Shown piece after piece: positions 23,884 through 36,300 of a stretch of 64,000 nt of DNA. The position numbers were made by a program, and so were the translations under genes. The stretch is from Madurella fahalii. Lineage: Eukaryota; Ascomycota; Sordariomycetes; Sordariales. The first letter of the stretch is position 1, and each line of letters begins with the position of its first letter. Below the pieces are notes generated by a model. It made no database searches. It was not told where the DNA came from and saw nothing but the letters and a program-made list of their open reading frames with translations. Location: assembly GCA_029876055.1 (NCBI GenBank), contig CM056879.1, forward strand, positions 1,612,001 to 1,676,000, written 5' to 3'.

Positions 23884-25089
23884 GGTTGGAGAATGGTGGA
23901 ACTATAAGAGCGCTACCAACGTCTTCTACGCTCCGTCGAGACGGAAACAGCTGGACTACGCTAAACCGTTGTGCTTTCCGTCCGTACTTTACTTGATGCC
24001 GCCGATCTTTATACAAGCAACGCCAAACACCGCATGAGGTTCGTCTGCTGGTTGGGTAACATTGGGAGGCAGCCGACAGGTACCGTACATACGGTCCAAT
24101 CCCTGTAAAGTAGTAAGCTTCAAGATTTACGTTAGGGATGGGTGTACCGGAAATCCGACCCTCAAACGCGACGCTGTCATGTTTGAGGAGGTAAAGAATC
24201 CATTGAAATCAATCTACATGGTCTCGAATAGCCCCCCTTAGTCTTACGTTAACACGTTCGTTCTGGTTGTCGACGAGCGGATGGCTGGATTCCTGTCGCG
24301 GCTTTCCTAGGGTTATATTAGGTCTTGGCATCTTCGTGGCGCTAATTATGAATCCTTCTGACCATGCTGCCATCTGGTGTTGCTGCCGTCCATCCGTCTC
24401 CGTGCCACCGGTTATATGCAACCCTCGAATCAGAGCGCACCTTGACCCAAACGCCTTACCATGTCAGCGTGATGTCTTGGAGAAAGCCACATTAGGCATT
24501 CGGCGAGGCGTAAATGTATGACGTCCAAAATATATCGCTTGCGATGGATTGTTTTGGGGGGTGGAATAGGTGGCGGACGGCGGTAAGCTCAACTTGTACG
24601 GCTCTCGTATATCCGGCACGGCGCGACACCATTGATTCGACCCCGCTTCCTCCACTGGAGCATGAGGCTGTGCACTGCGCTCAGGGCAGATAATCATCTT
24701 GGCAACCCAAATGGTCAATGGCCGACGGTCCTGGTACTCGTGATCAAGTTGCCGTGTTTCCTTGATCGTCTGTCCCTGCGAACGGCGCTCCGGCCAGTAT
24801 GAAGGGCACAGGCTAAGCTGCAGACAACAACATGGTGATGCAAAACGTTGTAGTTGACTCGTGGACGAAGGAAGGAAGAGGAGACAGAGTAGACGAAGTG
24901 GCCGTGGCGGTGATAGCTCTCCATTGGTACTGTACATCCCTACCTACCAGGATGTAGGAGCTACAAGGCGAGCGGATTCCTAGCACCTGCCTTGGGCAAT
25001 TGATGACATCAGGATTAATTGTATTTGCGATCCTCAGTGACAGGGGGCCGTTCGGCGTGGTAAGTAGGAAACCCAAAAAAACCTAAGTG

Positions 25090-25235
25090 TAGTACTGATT
25101 ACAGCCTGGCACTCTGAGACGAATCTGGGCACGCGAAATTACCTTTTCGTTCGTAGCCCTGAGCTAGGGTGCGCTGGAGTGAGCTGTGGCGGATTTGTCC
25201 TGAGATTTCCCTGATTCTTTCCTGAGCTAGGGTAA
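25090..25235 (+). repeat. Dispersed repeat, copy 1
   Basis: Similar to the reverse complement of 30305-30440. Shared blocks include GACGAATCTGGGCAC and a 3' block running from GTGGC-GATTT through TTTCCCTGA to GAGCTAGGGT, which also marks the likely element end. Inside this copy CCTGAGCTAGGGT occurs twice, about 60 bp apart. Small size and lack of coding suggest a MITE-like or fragmentary element. Confidence 0.55.
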
Positions 25236-25726
25236 TCCCACGCCCGGCTACTACACAGCCTCAGAGGCCCGTTTTCAGTCCCCTCGGCTAAAGATCCCTT
25301 TCGGTAGGTCACGCTGTTCCGCGCAGTAGCTTAAAACAAGTGATAAAGCAGTGGAAGAAGACTCTGGGCTAAAAAATGCGCAGGCAGTGGAAAATTCGGT
25401 TTGCATTGTCATGCTTCGGCCTATATGGGATAGACTGATGTTGGATCGGATCACTTGCACGCAGATAGACTGAATTGCCTGTATTGTGTTGTGTCAGGAG
25501 AGTTGTCTGGCTTTGGCAATTTTTCTGGAAATCTCTGCTATCCACACTACGGTCAGGGGTCTTAACTAAATGCCTTGGTACGTAGATAATCTAATAGCTA
25601 GGATATACTCTGAGATATCCTTATATGCTAGTGCTATCATGTGTTTGTTTATTATATACCGTCCTGAACCCCGAGCTAGGATATCACGTACTATCCTAGG
25701 GCATGTACTAGCATATTCTAGAAGGG

Positions 25727-25910
25727 GGATTGGTAGCCCAGAATTGGTTCAGTGGCCCAAAATTAGGGTCGGTGACTTAGAAGTAGGATCGTTAGCCCTA
25801 GGATGGGTTTAGTAGCCAAGAAGTAGGTTCAGGGCTCACAAGTGATTTCAGGTTCCAGAAGTAGCCCGAAATGAGGTTTCGTAGTCCAAAAGCGAGATCA
25901 GTAGCCACTA
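25727..25910 (+). repeat. Degenerate minisatellite, 20 bp period
   Basis: About nine imperfect units of near-constant 20 bp length, consensus close to GTTCAGTAGCCCAGAAGTAG. Units differ by several substitutions each, so the array is old. Confidence 0.65.
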
Positions 25911-26805
25911 TGGGGTTATATGTACTAGTATGTTTGGCTGGTATATCATATACTAGTATATTTAACGTGCCAGTATATTGTGTACCATCCTAAAACTGCG
26001 CTGGGACGTTATGTACCACCCTGTAGCATGCGATACGAGCTCGTTACTCCTCTGCGTCATGTGGAGTAATTAAAACTACCAGGCTATTAGCCTAGAATGT
26101 GACACTCTTTGTAACCTTGTAGGTAACAAGGATGGGGATCACAAGGCAAGATGGTCGGTTCTGGTGTTAGGCTATGGTGTGTGAATCAATTGAAGCCTGG
26201 CCTTCCTCCTCCGGAGGAAGGCCCAGTTGGTTCTTTATACACATCAACGCCTTCTGCAATCTCATTTGTTCTGGACCACCTGATCCGCCACGACCCGTCC
26301 TACGGCATCCCTCTTCTTCTATATGCCACGCACGGCACACCACAGCCCTGAGGGCCTGCTTTGTAGGCCCTCAGGTTCTACGGTTGCCCCCCGATACTAG
26401 TAGGTGTTACAAAGGGAGTGCCCGCACAGTAGCAGGAGCCTATTGATTGGTTGCAACAGCAGTTTGCTAATCAAAACGACAAGGAGCCGAAGGATACAGA
26501 AAACTGTGCCTTATGAAGTAGAAAGAGTATATTAAGTTGGTTGCTTGCAATCTGGATGCAGAAAAAAAAAGGGCGTAATATGGGCTATGTAAGAGCTTCC
26601 ACAGCCTTCTACTACTACTAATACAACTTAAAATAGCATAAGCAGTTGCATAAGTCCCTGCAGGTTTGCAAGCCTTTGGCTTCCAGAGGGTTTGGTTGTG
26701 ATGACCTAAATGTCCCCCTTCTCCTGAACCCACCTTTGTCCAGACATTGATCCCTAAAGAAGAGCCATCAAATACATAGGAAAAAGAGTTTCAACTCGAT
26801 GACAT

Positions 26806-28934
26806 TCAAGGCCTGAAGTAGGTGCAATCTCCGTAGTCCAACAGTTGCTGGCTGACCATGACAAGAAGAATAAAGAAGAAGGCAAACTTGAGGATGAACA
26901 TGATGACATCGTCCGTGTATGACCACCAGGTATCGTGAGACTTCTGGTGTATGGCCTTGAGTCTCTGGCGCTTGTCCTTGGCTTCCCGCCTTAACATGTC
27001 GAGACACTTGTGCACAACGCCACTGAAGGTTGCCTGGATGAAATTATAGACCTGCCGAACAACCCACAAACAGCCCAGGAGGAGGAGGTTCGAGACGCCA
27101 AGGACCATATGGGTGGCGACGGCGCTGAGGCAACTAAAGACCAGCCACACGATGAATATGTCCTTCCACCTAGGTTTGGTTGCGGTGCCGAGCTGCATCT
27201 GGGAGACGGCGGCAATGATGACGAGGGAGGATAGACCGATGGCCCAGTGCAAGGCCCCCATGGTTTTGCGACCAATGGGTCTCTTTTTAGCCCTTGGCTT
27301 GTCGCTCTTTGCCACGCTGTCGGTTACGTTGTTACCTGGGTCGTCGTCATTAAACTGAACACTAGGGAACCGAGATAGGATGATCCGGTGTGTAGGCGAA
27401 GGTTCAGGCCCGGCATCGGGCTTAGCCGTAGACACTTGCTCGATCTCGTGCTTAACATTGACGTTGGGTTCGTCGTTGGACTTGTCCTCAGTTTTCTCCT
27501 TGGCGCTGCCCCCGGATGTTTCCTTCGGTATAACCGTAGGGGTTGAGGGGATGAACATTTTTTTGCCAGGGATAGGTAACCCGTCCTCGGGCTCGGCGCT
27601 CTCAGCTTCCTCGGACTTGACGATTTCAATCACCACCAGTCCATCTTTACGAGTCTCCCTCTTGATCTTAACCTGGGGTCTTTCCTGGGATGGTTTCTCG
27701 GAAGGTAGTCTGCCCACAACGCAGCGACGGGGTATCTTGTCGCCTTGCCGCAATGTCGCTTCATCAAGGATATCGGATTGGACGATGTAGAGTGCGCTAT
27801 ACTTGGGCACCGCGAAGCTGGGAGGAGAGAGAGACAGTGTGTTAGATACTTCTTGGCCATGCGCATAAGGTACCATAAGTGAAAAAGGCGGACGAGAAGT
27901 AGGAAGTTGTGGGGGATTGGGGCAAGAGGGAAATACGGGGGAAGATGGGATGAACTTGAACGTACTGGGCAAAGAAGTTGACAATGCTCATGACCAGGTA
28001 TGGCACCACAGTAAGGCCAAATGCAGTGAAGCCATAGCGGTCGAGTTGGTCACCTCTGGTCCTATAAAGCGTGATACCCGCCGAGATCGCCTGTATAACC
28101 GCTGCGATGGGCTGGAAGAGGCTGTACTCTGCTCCGAGAGGCATCTCTGGCAGCTCGAGGTCCCTGGTCTCCGTATACCGACCACCGCCTCTTTAGCAAT
28201 GACTTCTCTGGAAGCGGTGCATTCGTCGTTGGGCGTTCGATCTTGGCATCCCATGGAACAAAGACCCAACCGTAGCCTGTTGGTAGTTCGCGTCCACCGA
28301 AAATGTTGAAGTGTTCGTCGGGCGGCTCGAACCGCAACCAGCGTTTTTGCTCATCCCGGCTAACGTCTGAAAGCTTGCAGTCATAGGTAGCAGCGGTGGT
28401 GGATGGCTCTTGCTGGTTCGAACTGGGAGGATCTCCGCCTTTGCTGCCACTCGAAGACTCCGAGCCCGAAGAGTTTTCCTCGAGTGTCACCTGTTCATAG
28501 CTTTCGTCTTTCTCATTCGGAAGCCAGTCATCATTTCGGCATGCGGTGATGAGGGCCCCGGCCCTGTGTGCTGTCTTAAGATTGTCCTTTGGGAGGACAA
28601 TCCAGGGAAACCCCTTTTGGAGCCCCACGCTCCATTGGGCGATGGCGGGGAGTGCGTATCCAATGCCAAGGACCGGGTAGCAGAGGCTGTCGATAATCAC
28701 CTTGACTGTTCTCCCGGTCGAAGCTCCGTGCGGGAGTCGAGCGCTGGCGGCGTGGGTGAGATAGTTGACGAAGACGAAGATTGCGATGTCCATGAGGCTC
28801 GTGGGGAAACAGACAAGGTTCGGCTTGCCATGATCCGAGACACCGGGCCCCGAGACGGTGACATTGCCAATCCCGGGAAGTGGAGCCGACCACACCCGCG
28901 AAGCGAGGAACAATGCCGTGATAACAAAAATCAT
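26806..28934 (-). CDS. Fungal multi-pass membrane protein, frame change inside
   Basis: Unknown family. The N-terminus (MIFVITALFLASRVWSA) is a signal or first membrane span. Further hydrophobic segments include DIAIFVFVNYL, a stretch around YPVLGIGYALPAI, FQPIAAVIQAISAGITLY, a span ending at MSIVNFFAQ, and at least three near the C-terminus (one ending LWVVRQVYNFI, the last FILKFAFFFILLVMV). An acidic, serine-rich linker lies after the first two spans, and a lysine/glutamate-rich cytosolic region precedes the last ones. An intron of about 140 bp with donor GTACGT near 27965 and acceptor CTCCTCCCAG near 27820 joins the second and third coding blocks. Between the first and second blocks (about 28145-28200) the frame changes without a usable intron, so an indel or an undetected splice is present. 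Role unknown. Confidence 0.6.
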
Positions 28935-30304
28935 GGTGAATTTGAGGTCCGACGAGTGAGCTTAGAAACTCTCGTTCCTCAAGGAAAGATACATCATTGG
29001 GGGGTCAGAAAGGATCGGTACTGAATCGAAAACGGCTGCACTGCTTTTGAACTCGATCGCCCATCCGCTGGCCAACTGGCAGAGGATAGAAATAAATCGA
29101 GCCGCCGAGAGCGCCGCAAATGTTGACCAGGCTCTCGCCCTTGGTGCCAGCTCATTGGCAGCCATGAAGCGGAGGTGTGAGACATTCTGTGCCACACAGA
29201 GGCTAATTGGCACAAGTGAAGCACTTCTCATTCCGGCGTTCACAGTTTACTGGACGGGACATCTCACATCTTGCAGACATTGGTTATACAGAGAATGGCG
29301 ACCTTTCCCAAACTGTCTTCGCCAAGCAGTGCCAAAGCTGCACGCCCTGCAAATTAGGGCCCTGTCAAGCTGGCCCGACTGCCTGTAGTTGCCTTGCGCA
29401 TATGCAGGCTTTTGTGGCCCCAATTGGGCGCATGTACAGTACACCAACAGGACATTCCGCATCATATCGACACCGTCCTGGCCAGCCTCACAGCTCCCAA
29501 GTTCTATTTCATTCGATTGACCAGCAGCGATTCACATGTGGAAGTACCTACCTCGCCCAAGGACAAACGTGGTTGAGGCCACTGCGAATGCGGGGAGGAT
29601 ACCGAACGCAATGAGCAGCTTGAGGACGAGAGATTAGAGCCGCACAGCAAGAGAGTCAGAGCCCGCCGCAAGGTTGCGTCACAGCCAGGGTTGTGATTTT
29701 AGTACACTAGTACTTAGTCTTAGTATTTCCTACTCGACTAATATTAGTGCTAGATTGTACTGAACTAGGCTATACTAATGTACTAGTATAAAATACCAGA
29801 AGAGAAGTTGAATATTACTTAATGTAACAGCCAATTAGTTGTGGAGATTGGGATATGCAGGACTAGCAGTACAAAGTCCTAAGGGATCAGGGTACTATAG
29901 GGTTATAGGATAAGGCTCCTAGGAACATTATAAAACATAGAAGCAGCACACCCAATGAATAACATCTTGGCTCCTTATGCAAGCAATTCAATATTCATTA
30001 TCTACAAAGCTTCTTGCAAACAACTTATAGTGAGAGTGATTGTATGTCTAGTGCTTGCGACCACCTTTGTACAACACTGCTAACACTCCAGGTGTATTGC
30101 TGGCAGCCTGAACCCTCTCGGCTGAAGACTGTAACATATGCTTATGGGGGCTTCTGGCGTGCGCGGGACGAGTCGCCGTACACTCAGTATACGCGTAAAT
30201 TTGCAACTGGACTTGTTGCCTGGGAGCTTTTCTTGCAGATTACGCGTCTATGTACTATTGAAGGGCAACTCTAGCTGGAGGTACTGCAAACGGGCCACGT
30301 GTAG

Positions 30305-30440
30305 GACACCCTAGCTCATAAAAGAGTCAGGGAAAGCTCAGGGTAAATCAGCCACGGTGAGCTGTGGCTCAGCACTGCACGCGGGATTGGCAATGCTGAG
30401 TGCCCAGATTCGTCATACAACCGGGCTGTACGGTGATAGT
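30305..30440 (-). repeat. Dispersed repeat, copy 2 (inverted)
   Basis: Reverse complement aligns with 25090-25235 over the two blocks named for that copy. The outer ends diverge sharply beyond GAGCTAGGGT, as expected for an element boundary. Confidence 0.5.
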
Positions 30441-30984
30441 CCGTTATAGGTATACTCGCGGTCTTCAAGTGTGCACAAAACGCAGCGCTTTGCTCCAGCT
30501 CCGTTGCGTAGCGCGACTTGCGCCTAGGCCATCGTCGCAACGTCTACCGCTGCGAACAGACTTGTTCACTGGAACCTAGGGTGCTGCAGCATCTGGGTTT
30601 GCGCGATTTAACTCTGAGGCGTGGATCATGCTGATAACAGCCCAATATACTAATCATTGAAAATTTCCTCATTCGTAGATGCGCCTGTGTTGCCGCCGCT
30701 TTAACCTATTAGTGGGTGTACTTGCCTGTGCAGCCGGCGTACGTGGTGTACTGAACACAGGTGTAGCCAGGGAGCTACATTCTGCCACCCCCGGCTAGTA
30801 GAGTTGCCACGTGTTGGATACACGGGTGGTTGGGATTAAGGCTGCCAGGCACCAAGAATCTTGGTAGTGTGGATAATAACTATATCGTTCCCATAGACAG
30901 AGTTCGCTAGAGGACATCACAAGCTACATTCAATTTCAGCACTCTTTCTATACCTGTTACAGGCTCAATTGACGAGCTGTCTTT

Positions 30985-31200
30985 ACGTGCAAAGTGATCT
31001 CTCTCTGATCAGAGGGAGCTCTATCTACACATGTTGTTTTGACCTTGTTTAGTCTACAGGGATCCAATTTGTGGTGGTGTCGCCTGGCCTGTCTTGTCTA
31101 TCTTGTCTGTCTGGCATTTGGCCGTCTTTGCCCTTCCCTTATTTTTATGGGTATGTGGGTGTAGGTGTGTGTTCTGCAATATTCAGTAGGCTACTGTGGG
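30985..31200 (+). repeat. Longer dispersed repeat, copy A
   Basis: Aligns on the same strand with 46010-46240. Shared strings include GTGCAAAGT, GGGAGCTCTATCT, GTCTGGCATTTGGCC, TTTGCCCTTCCC and GTGTGGGTGTAG, with mostly transition-type differences between them. No coding potential is seen; it may be LTR or leader sequence of a lost element. Confidence 0.6.
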
Positions 31201-33333
31201 TACGGACCGGAAGCCTTGGAACCGCAGTATAAACGCAGGTCTAAAAGTAACTACAACGCTAAGCCAGACTCATGCAATTATCGCGTTAGATAAGTACCGA
31301 AGGAGTATACGAGTAAGGAAGAAGACTGGGTAAGTGAGTGGGGTATATAAGCCCTAGCCGTCATCAAGGGTTATAAGAAGGAGGATAAGAGACAGAGCTT
31401 AGGAAGGAGGTAGAGTTCAATAAGACCACCATTCTACCTCTAACGAGCACTCTGCTCCTGCTTTGCGTATACACTGCTTGTACCCGGACACTCTGGTCCT
31501 ACTACCCTTGGATCCTTGATCCTTACAGCTTAGGCCGCTTGGAAGGTAGGCGGCAGTTGTCCTAACGCTCTCTTGTAACTGGCTCCAAGTGCTGGAGTTT
31601 GTAAGGCAGGCAGTTGGGCCACTGAGAGCGAGGATTACGGATTCGGCGTATAGTTATCAAGGGTGTTGTAATTGAGATACAACAAGTCCTTAAAGGTAGG
31701 ATCCTATGCGGTTGTGGAATAGAGCGGGTATATCTGTGGAGAAAATTTGATCGAGTTTCAAGTATTTAGAGAGGGGTTGACTACGTATTATATACACTGT
31801 TGTATTTAGTGCGGTGTAGACATTCCTTGATACCTTTAAGAAAATGCAGCCCCTAACTGTAAAGCTCATTTTCCCCAAAAATTTCGCATTACCTTGCTAT
31901 GAGCTCCGAATAGGGGTATTATATCCTTTGCCTCCGCTCGGTACTGTTTCTTGGAATCACCTAAACGCCTGAGAGGAAGCTTTAAGCCAGAACCCCCTAC
32001 TCTAAGAGCAAAAAATGTATATCGGTGTCTGTTCGACTTCATTTCCCAGCTGATTTCGTCGCAGTCTTGGTTCTGTATCGGCCGTTGTCGGGACAGTACC
32101 CTCAAGGATACCGCTCTATATTGCACAGAGCAGCCAGTTACCATATTCCACAATAGTTTCCCATGGTACTCGGAACAATTCATTGTCTCCCTTTATCTTC
32201 CCCCTCCGCTGTACCTCTCTCCCTTGTACCGAGGATACCGGACGTTTATCAATAGAGACGTCAGGCGAAAGAAAACACAGCTTGCGGCAACACCCGCCTA
32301 CCTACCATTCAAGGCATTGTGCGAGGGAGGAGTGAGACAAGACAGCTGCGGGAAAATTGCACTCTTGCGTGCATGACTCCGGCTCACCCGCCAATGGGAG
32401 GTGAGCTGGGTGAGCCTCGCCGCTTTTCTTCGCACGAGCGGGGTGAGCGGGGGTGAGCAAGCGGGTGATGCGGCGTAGCCACGTAGTGTTGCTCTATATA
32501 TACAACCCTTTCGGGACGCGAGCTACTAAATCAGGTAAGTTCAAGAGAGAATATTTCTAGCACTGGTTTATATAGGGAAGCCTTTACTTCCTGAGTGTCG
32601 AAGGTCCTACAACTCTTGCATTACAACCCCGCTCTCACGTTAACGCGTGCGCCTAAACGCGCCGCTCATTAGATGATAGAATTGCGGAATGCGGTGCCGT
32701 GATTGAGGCGTATAATGATTAGCTAGACGCCGCATCGAGAGCGGGCTTAGTCTTACGCTTAGAAAGCCAGCTATTTTCTATACGTTATTATTGCGATCTG
32801 AAAGGGTTTAGCCCTGCCAAGAGTTAGAGCGCAGTTAGCTGCAGGGGGATCCCCTTTGTATATATACCGCTCAAAGCCTCTCACATATTGGGATCAGAAC
32901 AAGGCACACTTTCTCTTCTTTTCTCCTACCAACGCTCTATTCTTGAGTCCCCTTTTGCTCCCTGCAGTGTCACAGTTATAGTATCTCGAGACCTTTCTAA
33001 GAACACCGTAAATCCAAAACGTCGCCCTCCCCTCCACCCTTGTCGCTATAGCCCGAGCTCCTCTAACCTCGCCGATCGTCAATTGAGGGTTGTTGTTCTC
33101 TGTTCAACAATGGTGGGTGTCTGCCAGCTCCTGTGAAACAGCTCGTTGCCAAGCTCTTGGTTACCCCCACGTCGGGCAGCCATACCTGCGCGGCAACCGA
33201 ACTTCCGAGTTCCAAGTCCCACAACTTCCAACACCACCCTCCGACCTGATCTGTTTTAGACCTTCCAGACTTCTTTGGTCTTTCAATCCGCTACAAACAG
33301 TGCACTCAAGGAAGAAAACAGAGACAGAGAATT

Positions 33334-36300
33334 ATGTCGGAAGGCGAGGGAGGCAAAGACGAATCAACTATTCCGGAAGAGATTCTCGCAAGAGACAAAG
33401 AAACCGAACCGACTCGTAAGGTTTCCGGAGAGAAGCGCAACCACAAAGCGGAGCGAAAATTACTTGAGGTCACAGATGCGTGGGACGAAGACGAAGATGC
33501 AGTTGAGGAGTGGCTAGGTAAAGGCGCCGACCCCAATGCGCGTTCGAGGTATGACCAGTCGACGCCGCTACACCACGCTGCGGGGAAGGACCATGTCGGC
33601 AGTGGCAGGATTCTTCTTGAGCGCGGCGCCGACCCAAATGCTGTGCGTCGTGACCAGTCAACACCGCTGCATCTAGCCGCCGAAAAGAATAGCGTCGAGT
33701 TCATCGGCCTGCTTCTTGAGAAGAAGGCGGCCCTGAATGTCCTCAACAAGTCTCACCAGACTCCGCTACGCTTGGCTGCAGCCAGTAGGAGTCACGAGGC
33801 CACCGATCACTTGCTTGAACAGGACAGCATTGACGTTAACATCCCAGATGGTCACCGCAAGATGGTAATCCATGACGCCTGTGCTGCCGGGTGGGCAGAC
33901 ACCGTGGAGAAACTTCTCGGCAAGGGGGCCATGGCGGATGCCCTGGACAACAAGAAGCGAACACCCATGCACTATGCGACTATGGGATCCAATTTCGAGG
34001 CAGTCAGGATGCTCATAGAAAGAGGGGCTTCAGTGAACGTCCAAGACGCCTGCAAGAGGACGCCCATCCATGAAGCTAGTGCCCGCGGCGATGCCGATAT
34101 CGTCGAGAAGCTCATCACTAATGGCGCGTCTGTCAACGTGCACGACGAGAAGGGCAAGACACCTCTTCACATCGCGAGCGCGCGCGACTATGCTCGAGTA
34201 GTAGACGTGTTGCTTGTGCACGGCGCTGACGTTAACGCCGTCGCTCACGACGGGTCAACGCCCTTGCATGAAGCCTTACGATTCGGGGCAACACACGCGG
34301 TCGACCGGCTCCTCGCGCACGATGCGAAGCCAAGCATACCAATGGACATGCCGGCGGCTTCCGGCGGGGACCAGATAGCTATTGCGGAGCCACCGTGGGA
34401 CGAATTCTCGCACGCTATGCGTCCGAGAGACACGGTCGAGCTGAGGTTGTCCGGGTCGGCTGACAACAACCAGGGGAGAGAAGTGCGCCAGGGTCTCCGA
34501 ACGTCTGTGTGGCCCTGGCCGCCGAGGCCTTTCATTCTCGCCACACCGACCGTTCAAGAACTCCTGGACGAGAAGACTTCCCCTCTTATTAGGAAGGCCA
34601 AGAGGTCCACCGTAACTTGGGTTCATTTCCCAGCAAACAATGTGAGACCCGGAAACATCCGTACCAGTAGGTTGCTGTGCCTCTCTGAAGCTAATAGGTA
34701 ATCGTGGACTGCAGCGAGCATGGGTGGAAGTAAGCGCCAACCTGTGCCATAGGCAAACTGACGTAAGTAGATCTGGAAACTAACCCATTCACCTCCAGGA
34801 TGTTTTCAAAATTTTGTACGCCTCTCAGCAGCACGATGAAGATCACGTTACAGCTGCCGCGGAAGAAACCCGGGAAGACGAGGGTGAAAAAACAGGGTCC
34901 GAAACGAGTCTCATGAGCGACTTGAGTGACTCGGGTGACTTGAGCGACTACAGCAGCTCCGGCGGCTCGACCGACTCTGAAATACCAGACGAGTCACACG
35001 ACGCTGACAGGAAAAGGAAGCTGCTGTCGATCCTTGCCTTCATCAAGAACCAATTCAACAGCATCCGAGCGGAGACTTCACGACAAACAGGGCAGGTAAG
35101 ATTGAGATAGATAGAGCACGAGAAAGTTTGAATTACCAACAGCAATCCAGGGGCCCGGCGACGGCGAAATCCATTCCTCGCCCAACAAATATCAACCAGA
35201 CAATATGGTTGCTTTGGCGGTAGGCTACAAATCCAATGACAGATTTTCCAACCGTCTTGATTCCCAACTTCGACGGGCCACTAACACTGGGAAGCTTCCC
35301 ATAATTGACATAGACCTGCGGCAGCCTTACTATGACCGCGCCAAAGCTCAAGAAGTAGAAGGGAGGGCGGCCGTGGACGGAGCGGAGCACGGGACAACTG
35401 ACAGTAAGAAGACGAAGGGAGGAAAGGATGCGGAGGCAGATGCCGAAACGGCATTCCTAAGGAGGATCAAGGAGTACACGGTCGGCGACGGTGGAGCGCC
35501 AGCGGAAGCCGAGGCAAGATACCTGCAACTCATGGCCAAGTTAGGGCTCACGTACGACCACCAGGTTGACGCACCCGTCTCTTTGGACGAGTACTTCCAC
35601 GAATCCATTGGCGAGGCTGAGCTCAACGTGAGAAACGGCGACCAGGTCATTTCTCGCTTCATAGCCCGTCAACGAGCCGAGAAGGACAAAACCACCACCG
35701 AGCTTCAGGTCTCGACGGGCGTGACGGAGCAGGGTCCGCACCACGACGCCAGCCCGGGCGAGCTTGAAGCGGGCCTCGGGCATCCTCCTTGGGCTGCTCG
35801 CGTGACGGACCAATTTTGCCAGAGAATCATAACTGTGTCCCGGTTTTGGATTTGGAAGGTTGACGGTTAGTGAGGATATTAACCCAACCGGACACCCACT
35901 GGACGCAAAAAGCCTGATGGTGCTGCCTTTATAGAACAAACCGTCGTGACGTCGTTTCCTCAACTCTGGGACGAGACTGGCCGTCAAGGTCGTCTAGCAC
36001 GTGAGATCTGGATGGGTCTGATTGAAAAGGTGTTGAACGGGCAGAAGAACGGGATACGCAAAGTCCAGCTCGACGCGGATGATCTGCTGGCCGAGATTGC
36101 CAAGGCTTGTCTTCAGTTCCGTCCATCTTTCAGGCTCATGGGCAGGGAGTACACGTACCCGGATGTCTTTGCATCTGAGATTGCCTTTGTGGTACGGTTT
36201 ATGTCCCGCCCAATGTCGAGTCGGTTCAGGTTGCAAGCGCTAATGTGTGGCGCAGTCCCGCCAAGTGACAAACCTCTACAGACAGTACAGAAACGCGCTG

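Larger units (their letters stand above)
23884..26805. other. Repeat-bearing intergenic region
   Basis: No gene is supported; a 157-codon minus-strand frame (24464-24937) lacks any family pattern. The interval contains one copy of a dispersed repeat (about 25090-25235) and a 20 bp-period minisatellite (about 25727-25910), described separately. Around them (25570-25720 and 25915-26040) are AT-rich stretches with repeated CTAGTATA-like strings. Confidence 0.5.
28935..33333. other. Gene-poor, repeat-rich interval
   Basis: No gene is supported over 4.4 kb. About 29700-30000 is AT-rich with repeated TAGTACTAG-like strings. Copy 2 of the small dispersed repeat lies at 30305-30440, and a longer repeat shared with 46 kb lies at 30985-31200. 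At 32380-32470 GGTGAGC recurs several times in both orientations. CCCGCTCTC near 32626 and its reverse complement GAGAGCGGG near 32740 could bound a small inverted-repeat element. About 33150-33333 is probably the leader of the ankyrin gene. Confidence 0.45.

Noticed and set aside
24464..24937. 157-codon minus-strand frame
   Set aside because: Composition is not protein-like beyond chance and no motif is visible.
29207..29614. Frame with CQSCTPCKLGPC, as a possible small cysteine-rich protein
   Set aside because: No proper ATG start and no signal peptide; the cysteines are local and unrepeated.
31300..31700. Possible LTR retrotransposon end or primer-binding site
   Set aside because: No matching second LTR, target-site duplication or gag/pol remnant could be found by eye.
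32620..32745. Possible MITE bounded by CCCGCTCTC and GAGAGCGGG
   Set aside because: The inverted repeat is only nine bases and no flanking duplication is visible; noted but not called.
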